Positions 58,702-64,000 of a stretch of DNA of 64,000 nucleotides are shown piece by piece. Position 1 is the first letter of the stretch; the number at the start of each line of letters is the position of its first letter. Origin of the DNA: JAEZHK01 sp040768845 (lineage in GTDB: Bacteria; Bacillota; Clostridia; Christensenellales; Aristaeellaceae); contig JAXGME010000003.1 of NCBI GenBank assembly GCA_040768845.1, positions 186,001-250,000 on the forward strand, written 5' to 3'. Position numbers and translations under genes: made by a program. The notes beneath the pieces are model-generated. The model was not told the origin of the DNA. It worked only from the letters and a program-made list of their open reading frames with translations, and searched no databases.

Positions 58702-59357
58702 AATCCAAGCTGTTTGTTCTGGCGGTTGCGCTCAACCTGGCCGCGATGGCCGTCGTAATCGCGGGGCTTCCGGCGCAGGTGCCCATTCACTTCGGCCCCG
58801 ACGGCCAGGCGGACTGGTGGGGGAGCCGGTGGTTTTACCTGGTGTTTGCGTTCATCCCGCCGCTGGAAGCGGCCGCGTACCTCATCTACCGTCACCTGAC
58901 GCGCCACAACCCCAACGTGCGGAAAAACGCTGCGATTGAGGAAAAGGTGGTCGCGCTGACGGCGCTGTTTCTGGCGGTGGTGGGCTGGTTCTTCCTGCTG
59001 ACCGTCCGATCGGGCGTGACGCGGCTCAGCACATCCTGGGCCTGTCTGATCTTCACCGCCGTGGGCCTTTTGATGATCTACATCAGCAACTACATGGCGA
59101 AGATCCGCCCCAACCGCTCGCTGGGCATCAGGGTGCGCTGGACGCTTCGGGATGAGACGGTCTGGACCAGGGCGCACCGGGTGGCGGGTTATGCCGGCGT
59201 TGCCGGCGGCGCGATCATCGTCGCGGGCAGTCTGATGGGCATGGCGCTTCAGGTGTGGATGGCCTTCGCGGGGTTTGCCCTGGGGTTGATCGTCCTCGTC
59301 GCCGTGCCGGTGGTCTACGCGCGAAACCTCTATCGGAAGCTGCATCCAGGGGAATAA
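58698..59357 (+). CDS. sdpI: SdpI family immunity/signalling membrane protein
   Basis: The 219-aa protein has about six membrane helices, the DUF1648-type start LPAQVPIHFGPDGQADWWGS, and the SdpI core NYMAKIRPNRSLGIRVRWTL with WTRAHRVAG. SdpI protects B. subtilis from the SdpC toxin and relays its presence to SdpR. No sdpA, sdpB or sdpC is nearby, so it may defend against toxins of others or sense membrane stress. Confidence 0.9.
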   Translation: MKSKLFVLAVALNLAAMAVVIAGLPAQVPIHFGPDGQADWWGSRWFYLVFAFIPPLEAAAYLIYRHLTRHNPNVRKNAAIEEKVVALTALFLAVVGWFFLLTVRSGVTRLSTSWACLIFTAVGLLMIYISNYMAKIRPNRSLGIRVRWTLRDETVWTRAHRVAGYAGVAGGAIIVAGSLMGMALQVWMAFAGFALGLIVLVAVPVVYARNLYRKLHPGE

Positions 59358-59367
59358 CAAAGCCATA

Positions 59368-59397
59368 AATGAGCGCCGGCCGCCGCCGGCGCTCATT
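59368..59397 (+). terminator. Terminator-like hairpin after sdpI
   Basis: AATGAGCGCCGGC and GCCGGCGCTCATT form a perfect 13-base-pair stem around CGCC. Only TT then G follows. It lies 10 bases after the stop. Confidence 0.7.
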
Positions 59398-59436
59398 TGG
59401 CGCTCGCCAAACGTGTGCTAAATTCCTGCGCGACGC

Positions 59437-59465
59437 TGTACAAATGCCCAATCTTTCGGTATAAT
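59437..59465 (+). promoter_or_regulatory. Promoter of the methyltransferase operon
   Basis: TGTACA and TATAAT are 17 bases apart. Transcription should start about 59472, 25 bases before the ATG. Confidence 0.75.
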
Positions 59466-59496
59466 AGAATATCTGAATTGCATATGGGGGAAGAAC

Positions 59497-60621
59497 ATGC
59501 GGTGGATTGCGAGCGCGGCGTTCGGGCTCGAGGGACTGGTCAAGCGCGACCTTGAGCGGCTCGGCGCAGGCGGCATTCGACCGCTGCCTACTGGCGGCGT
59601 CGCCTTTGAGGGAGACGGCGCGGCGGGTTTTTGCGCCAACCTCTGGCTTCGCACCGCCGACCGGGTGCTGCTGGAGATGGGTCGGTTTGAGGCACGCTCG
59701 TTTGAGGCGCTGTTTGAAGGCGTCCGGGCGCTGCCCTGGCCCGATTTTCTGCCCCGGGACGCGGCTTTCCCGGTGCGCGCCCAATGCGCCCGCTCCCAGT
59801 TGATGAGCCCCAGGGACTGTCAGGCGATTGTGAAAAAGGCGGTGGCCGAGCGACTGAAGGCCGCCTATCGGCTGGACTGGCTGCCCGAGACCGGGGCAAG
59901 CTACGCCGTCGACGTGTCGATCCACGAAGATCAGGTGACGGTGGCGCTGGACAGTTCCGGCGCGGCGCTTTCCCGGCGGGGATACCGCACCTGGAACGGC
60001 GAGGCGCCGCTCCGGGAAACGCTGGCGGCGGCCCTGGCGCTTTTGTCGCCCTGGCGGCCCAGCCTGCCGCTGTACGATCCCTGCTGCGGCACCGGCACCA
60101 TCCTGATCGAAGCGGCGCTGATCGCGCTGGACCGGGCGCCGGGCCTTATGCGCGCCTTTGACTGCGAGGCATGGGCGTTTATGCCCAAAGACGCGATGGC
60201 CGCGGCCCGCGCGGCGGCGGCGGATCGCTTCGAGTCGGCCGCGTCGCGCCCGCTTGCCGTGCGCGGATCGGATATCGATCCGGAGGCGCTGGTTCTGGCG
60301 GAGCGGCATGTCGCACAGGCGGGGCTGACGGGCCGGATCGCGCTGGAGCGGTGCGATGTCCGGGACGCTTCCGCCCGGGGCTTTGGCGCGATCGTGACCA
60401 ACCCGCCCTACGGCGAGCGCCTGGGGGACGCGCGCGCCGCCCGGGCCGTGGCGCGGGAACTCGGGAAACTCATGGGGCGCTCGGGCTGGTCGGTTTCGGC
60501 CCTGACGGCCGATCGGGGCTTTGAGCGCGCCTTCGGGCGCCGCGCGGACAAGCGCAGGCGCCTGTACAACGGCCGCATCGAATGCGAATTCATTACCTTT
60601 ACCGGAGGATCTGTCCAATGA
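59497..60621 (+). CDS. RlmL-type class I SAM RNA methyltransferase with THUMP domain
   Basis: The 374-aa protein starts with a ferredoxin-like/THUMP part (residues 1-150) and has the SAM-binding DPCCGTGTI at 194-202, GSDIDPEALVLA near 248, and the N6-adenine/N2-guanine methylase motif N302-PPYGERL. Proteins of this kind (RlmL N-terminal half, YpsC) methylate a guanine N2 of 23S rRNA. TGGGGGAAGAAC precedes the ATG. The stop overlaps the GH127-family gene (ATGA). Confidence 0.9.
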   Translation: MRWIASAAFGLEGLVKRDLERLGAGGIRPLPTGGVAFEGDGAAGFCANLWLRTADRVLLEMGRFEARSFEALFEGVRALPWPDFLPRDAAFPVRAQCARSQLMSPRDCQAIVKKAVAERLKAAYRLDWLPETGASYAVDVSIHEDQVTVALDSSGAALSRRGYRTWNGEAPLRETLAAALALLSPWRPSLPLYDPCCGTGTILIEAALIALDRAPGLMRAFDCEAWAFMPKDAMAAARAAAADRFESAASRPLAVRGSDIDPEALVLAERHVAQAGLTGRIALERCDVRDASARGFGAIVTNPPYGERLGDARAARAVARELGKLMGRSGWSVSALTADRGFERAFGRRADKRRRLYNGRIECEFITFTGGSVQ

Positions 60622-62552
60622 TCGGGAAAGCCATATTCAGCCGCGCGCCGCTGGTGCAGAATCGCCTCGCCCCGCTGCCGCTGGGCGCAATCCGCCCGGA
60701 GGGATGGCTGCGCCAGCAGCTTGAGGCTCAGGCGGAGCAGGTGCGCCGCACCGCGGACGCTTGGCCGGAGCGCGTCCCGGCGGGCGGGTGGCCCTTCGCG
60801 CTAGCGGGCGACGCCGGTCACGCGGCGCTGTACCTGGACGGGCTGGTGTGGCTGGCCTACGTGCTGGAGGACGAGGCCCTGAAGGCGCGGGCGCAGCGCC
60901 GCATGGACTGGGTGTTTCAAAGCCAGCGCGAGGACGGATGGCTCGGCCCGGAGGACGGCGACTGGTGGCCGCGCATTGTGATCGCACGGGCGGCTCAGAG
61001 CTACTTCACCGCCACTTCCGACAAGCGCGCGCTGGTATTTCTCGACAGGTTTTTCCGCTATCAGCTGATTAATCTGGATGCCACGCCCCTCACGGGGGAC
61101 GCCATCGCCCGCGCCGCGGACAACATCCTGCTGGCGCTGTGGCTGTACAACCTGACCGGCATGAGCCATCTGCTGACCCTTGCGAAGAAGCTGCAGGGCC
61201 AGTCGCTGGACTGGACCAGCCACTTCCACAACTTTCCCCACATCCGGCCGATGGAAAAGCAGCGCCCCTGGGCGGAGCTCTCCGGCAAAATGGAGCAGGA
61301 GGAGCCCATGGCCGGCGCCTCCCAGCCCTACTTTCGCAGGGAGGCCGCGCTGTCCGACGCCGTCAACGTGGCCATCGGGCTCCGCGCACCGGGCATCATC
61401 GGTTTGGTCAAGTCCGGTTTCAAGGAAGTCGGCGCCTTCAAGGTGGGCTGGCAGCGGCTGATGAAGCACCACGGCGTGGCACTTTCAATGTTCACCGGTG
61501 ACGACCACCTGGCGGGCGCGAGCCCCACCCAGGGCGTCAACCTGGAGGCGGTGGTCGAGACGATGACCACGCTGGAGACGCTGATGGCGGTGAGCGCGGA
61601 GGACGCGCCGGAACTGCCGGACATTCTGGAAAAGCTGGCGTTCAACGCGCTGCCTTCGATGATCAGCGCGGACATGTCCGCCTGTCAGCACGTGGGCCAG
61701 GTGAACCAGGTTTCGGCCACCCGCGCGCCGCGGCCCTGGTACAACGACGGGGAGGACGCGCTCCTCTACGGTGCGCTGGCCCGCACGGCCTGCGCCGCGC
61801 GGGTGACCCAGGCGTGGCCCCGGTTTGCCGCGTCGCTGTGGTACGCCACGTCCGACGACGGCCTCGCGGCGGCGTCCTACGCGCCCTGCCAGGTCAACTT
61901 CGTCGCCGGAGGCACCCGCGTCCGGCTGAAGGTCACGACGGGCTACCCCTTTGATACGCAGGTGACGATCGAGGTCGCCGTCAAGCGGCCGACGGAGTTT
62001 CCGCTGTACCTTCGCATCCCCGCCTGGGCGGAGCAGGCGATGATCCGCCTGCCGGATGGCGAACTGATGTCGGTTCGCGCCGGTGATCCGCCCGCCTGCG
62101 TGCGCCGCAAGTGGACGGGGTGCGAGCGGGTGACGCTGGACCTGCCGATGCAGCCGCGCCTGAGCCGGTGGTTTCACCAGTCGGCCGCGGTGGAATTGGG
62201 GCCGCTCATCATGTGCCTGAGGCCCGAAGAGGACATCCGCCCCGTGGACGGCGCGCAGCTTTTGCAGGCCACCGCCCGCTCCCCGTGGAACTGGGCGCTG
62301 GTGGCGGGCGAGGCGATGAAGGCCGTCATTGAGCCGGAGAAGGCCGCCGCCTTCAAGCGCGGCGCCGACGCCGCGCGGGTGCTGGTCAAGGCGGTTCCGG
62401 TGCCGGACTGGGGCATGGAGGGCGAAAGCGCGGCGCCGCCGCCGATCCAGCCGGAGGCGGACCGGGCCGAAGAACAGGTGATCGAACTGACCCCCTTTGG
62501 CAATTCCTCCGTACGAATCGCGCAGTTTCCGACCGTTAAGGACGACGGATAG
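60618..62552 (+). CDS. GH127 (DUF1680) family protein with altered zinc/catalytic site, 644 aa
   Basis: The overall pattern is that of GH127 beta-L-arabinofuranosidase-like proteins: GGWPFALAGDAGHAALYLDG, QREDGWLGPEDGDWWPR, GDDHLAGASPTQG, NALPSMISADM, TQAWPRFAASLW and a C-terminal beta domain. In the characterised family zinc is held by Glu and Cys of an E-x-C motif and by two adjacent cysteines, one of them the nucleophile. Here the GTELC-type motif reads G-V-N308-L-E310 and the CC pair reads A391-C392, so three of four are lost. No signal peptide is seen. It starts at ATG 60618, coupled to the methyltransferase. A role other than arabinofuranosidase is likely; it is not simply decayed, as the frame is intact. 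Confidence 0.8.
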   Translation: MIGKAIFSRAPLVQNRLAPLPLGAIRPEGWLRQQLEAQAEQVRRTADAWPERVPAGGWPFALAGDAGHAALYLDGLVWLAYVLEDEALKARAQRRMDWVFQSQREDGWLGPEDGDWWPRIVIARAAQSYFTATSDKRALVFLDRFFRYQLINLDATPLTGDAIARAADNILLALWLYNLTGMSHLLTLAKKLQGQSLDWTSHFHNFPHIRPMEKQRPWAELSGKMEQEEPMAGASQPYFRREAALSDAVNVAIGLRAPGIIGLVKSGFKEVGAFKVGWQRLMKHHGVALSMFTGDDHLAGASPTQGVNLEAVVETMTTLETLMAVSAEDAPELPDILEKLAFNALPSMISADMSACQHVGQVNQVSATRAPRPWYNDGEDALLYGALARTACAARVTQAWPRFAASLWYATSDDGLAAASYAPCQVNFVAGGTRVRLKVTTGYPFDTQVTIEVAVKRPTEFPLYLRIPAWAEQAMIRLPDGELMSVRAGDPPACVRRKWTGCERVTLDLPMQPRLSRWFHQSAAVELGPLIMCLRPEEDIRPVDGAQLLQATARSPWNWALVAGEAMKAVIEPEKAAAFKRGADAARVLVKAVPVPDWGMEGESAAPPPIQPEADRAEEQVIELTPFGNSSVRIAQFPTVKDDG

Positions 62553-62562
62553 GGAAGAGATT

Positions 62563-63951
62563 ATGCAAAAGGCCGTTCAAAAGCCGCGGCGACTCTTTTT
62601 GATCAACTTTATGAAGCTGGCGCTGCCCATCATGGCGCAGACGCTGATGATCGCGGCGATGCAGGTGGTGGACAACGTCCTGGTGGGGCAGCTCCAGCAG
62701 GGGCGGACCCAACTGGGCGAGTATACCATTTCTGGTGTGGCGCAGGCCAACAAGGTCGCGTTTCTGTTCCAGATGGCGGCCTTTGGCATGGCGGGCGGCG
62801 CTTCGGCCTTTTTTTCCCAGTTCTGGGGCAAGCGCGATTACGAAGGCGTGAACCGCACGCTGGGCATGGGGGTGGCCGCGGGGCTTGTCGTCGCCCTCGC
62901 GTTTGCCATTCCGTCCATCCTGGCGCCGGAAGCCTTCCTGAGGCCGTTGCTGGCCTCCAGCGAGGCGCTCTGGTACGGCGCCATCTATCTGCGCATCGTC
63001 GCCCTTTCCTTCTTCCCCTACGCGATTTCCGCGATGCTGAGCGCATCCTTCAAATCCACCGAGCGGGTGCTGCTGCCGATGTTTGCCAGCTTTGCCGGCG
63101 CGGGCATCGACGCACTGGCGAGCTATGTGCTGATCTTCGGCAAGTTTGGCGCGCCGCGGCTGGAGGTGGCCGGCGCGGCGGCGGGCTCCGTGCTGGGGGT
63201 GCTGGCCGAGCTTCTGATCCTGCTCCTGGTGGGCCATGCCAAGGGGTACTTTTCGCCCAGGTCCTGCGCGGGCTTTTTCCGGGTTCGGCGCGACTTTGCC
63301 GCGAGGTTTCTCAAGGTCGTACTGCCGGTGGTGGGCAATGAAATGCTCTGGGCGCTGGGCGTCGTCGCCTATTCCGCCACCTATGGGAACATGGAAAACG
63401 CGGCGGCCGCCACCTCCGCGGTGATCATCTACAGCAACGTCGAGCAGATGGCGTCGGTGATCCTCCGGGGCACCACCCAGGCCACCGCGATCCTCATCGG
63501 CATGTCCATCGGCGCCGGCCGGGAGGACGAGGCCAGGCACCGCGCCTGGCGCATGCTGAAGATCAATATCGCCATCGCCGCCCTCACGGCGGTGCCCATT
63601 CTGGCATTCGGCGGCCATGTCACGGCGTGGTTCAGCGTTGGCGAGGCGACAAAGCTGAGTGCCCAGCGGCTGATCCGGATCTTTGCCTTCGTGCTGCCGC
63701 TGATCGCCGCCAATTCGGTGATGGTGGTGGGCATCTTCCGTCCGGGCGGGGATTCCACGGTCTCCATGCTGATGGACGTGGTGCCGATGTGGGCGCTGGG
63801 CGTGCCGCTGGCGTTTCTGGCGGCGCTGGTGCTGCGCTGGGACGTGGAGTACGTGTACCTGGTGTCCACCGCGGAATACGTGGCCAAAGCGATCTTCGGC
63901 ATCTGGCGGCTGCGGAGCGGAAAGTGGATCCACAACCTGGTGGAGGGATGA
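62563..63951 (+). CDS. MATE family efflux transporter
   Basis: The 462-aa membrane protein has about twelve helices. The N-terminal LALPIMAQTLMIAAMQVVDNVLVGQ and the second-half FLKVVLPVVGNEMLWALG match the two MATE repeats. It exports drugs, metabolites or lipids using H+ or Na+. ATG 62563 is preceded by GGGAAGAGA; an earlier in-frame ATG lies within the GH127 gene and is rejected. The substrate is unknown. A terminator follows. Confidence 0.92.
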   Translation: MQKAVQKPRRLFLINFMKLALPIMAQTLMIAAMQVVDNVLVGQLQQGRTQLGEYTISGVAQANKVAFLFQMAAFGMAGGASAFFSQFWGKRDYEGVNRTLGMGVAAGLVVALAFAIPSILAPEAFLRPLLASSEALWYGAIYLRIVALSFFPYAISAMLSASFKSTERVLLPMFASFAGAGIDALASYVLIFGKFGAPRLEVAGAAAGSVLGVLAELLILLLVGHAKGYFSPRSCAGFFRVRRDFAARFLKVVLPVVGNEMLWALGVVAYSATYGNMENAAAATSAVIIYSNVEQMASVILRGTTQATAILIGMSIGAGREDEARHRAWRMLKINIAIAALTAVPILAFGGHVTAWFSVGEATKLSAQRLIRIFAFVLPLIAANSVMVVGIFRPGGDSTVSMLMDVVPMWALGVPLAFLAALVLRWDVEYVYLVSTAEYVAKAIFGIWRLRSGKWIHNLVEG

Positions 63952-63960
63952 TGGACCCGC

Positions 63961-63996
63961 AAAAAGCGCCCGGCGGCCATGCCGCGGGCGCTTTTT
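63961..63996 (+). terminator. Intrinsic terminator after the MATE gene
   Basis: AAAAAGCGCCCG and CGGGCGCTTTTT form a 12-base-pair stem, with an inner CGGC-CAT-GCCG stem in the loop, ending in a T run. A 16-codon open frame across it is not considered a gene. Confidence 0.9.
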
Positions 63997-64000
63997 GACG

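Noticed and set aside
63949..63998. Mini open frame MMDPQKAPGGHAAGAF after the MATE gene
   Set aside because: The bases form a strong terminator hairpin; the frame is a by-product.

Overview
This 64-kb window is a GC-rich stretch (roughly two thirds G+C by eye) of a bacterial chromosome. It most probably comes from an uncultured, high-GC member of the Clostridia (Bacillota). The evidence is the clostridial rpoB-rpoC-L7Ae-rpsL-rpsG-fusA-tuf-S10-spc-alpha gene order, KOW-infA-rpmJ after map, zinc-binding S14, S4, L36 and adenylate kinase, a long L17, DegV, SdpR/SdpI, an FMN riboswitch with RibU, and a possible sigma-K-type promoter before a cysteine-rich coat-like protein. No rRNA, tRNA, CRISPR array, insertion sequence with a transposase, or prophage was seen.

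Layout. 1-8.6 kb: the start of a Pit phosphate permease, a ferritin-like protein, DegV, a radical SAM protein facing a cluster-less relative of itself, deoC, and a coupled tadA / M20 peptidase / HTH operon. 8.7-15.7 kb: a polar amino acid ABC transporter, a copper P-type ATPase with HMA domains at both ends, and a coupled PD-(D/E)XK nuclease-like / SNF2 ATPase pair that ends at a 166-bp fold-back repeat. 15.8-26 kb: a holin-like membrane protein and a cysteine-rich protein, a sugar transferase, a galactokinase-type kinase, riboswitch-ribU-tsaE-tsaB-rimI, then hydrolase-murF-like-ddl (cell wall precursor steps). 26-54.9 kb: RNA polymerase beta and beta prime, translation factors and about 29 ribosomal proteins with secY, adk, map and infA. 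55-64 kb: a His-less HPr-like protein, lepA, hemW, sdpRI, an RlmL-type methyltransferase, a GH127-family protein that has lost its zinc site, and a MATE exporter.

The central 28 kb is ordinary housekeeping DNA. Its genes run in one direction, are tightly packed and have strong AAGGAGG-type ribosome binding sites. The unusual material lies on the flanks: the divergent radical SAM pair with a palindrome between the genes, the nuclease/SNF2 pair with its fold-back element, an internal start that could release a CopZ-like chaperone from the copper pump gene, the degenerate GH127 protein, the likely leaderless sugar transferase message, and a tuf gene whose codon use differs from its neighbours.

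Many promoters have the form TGC-TAT..T (extended -10). Many adjacent stops and starts overlap as ATGA, GTGA or TTGA, so translational coupling is common. Antisense open frames of up to about 1,200 codons are a by-product of G/C third positions and are not annotated. All family assignments come from reading motifs by eye; no database search was run.
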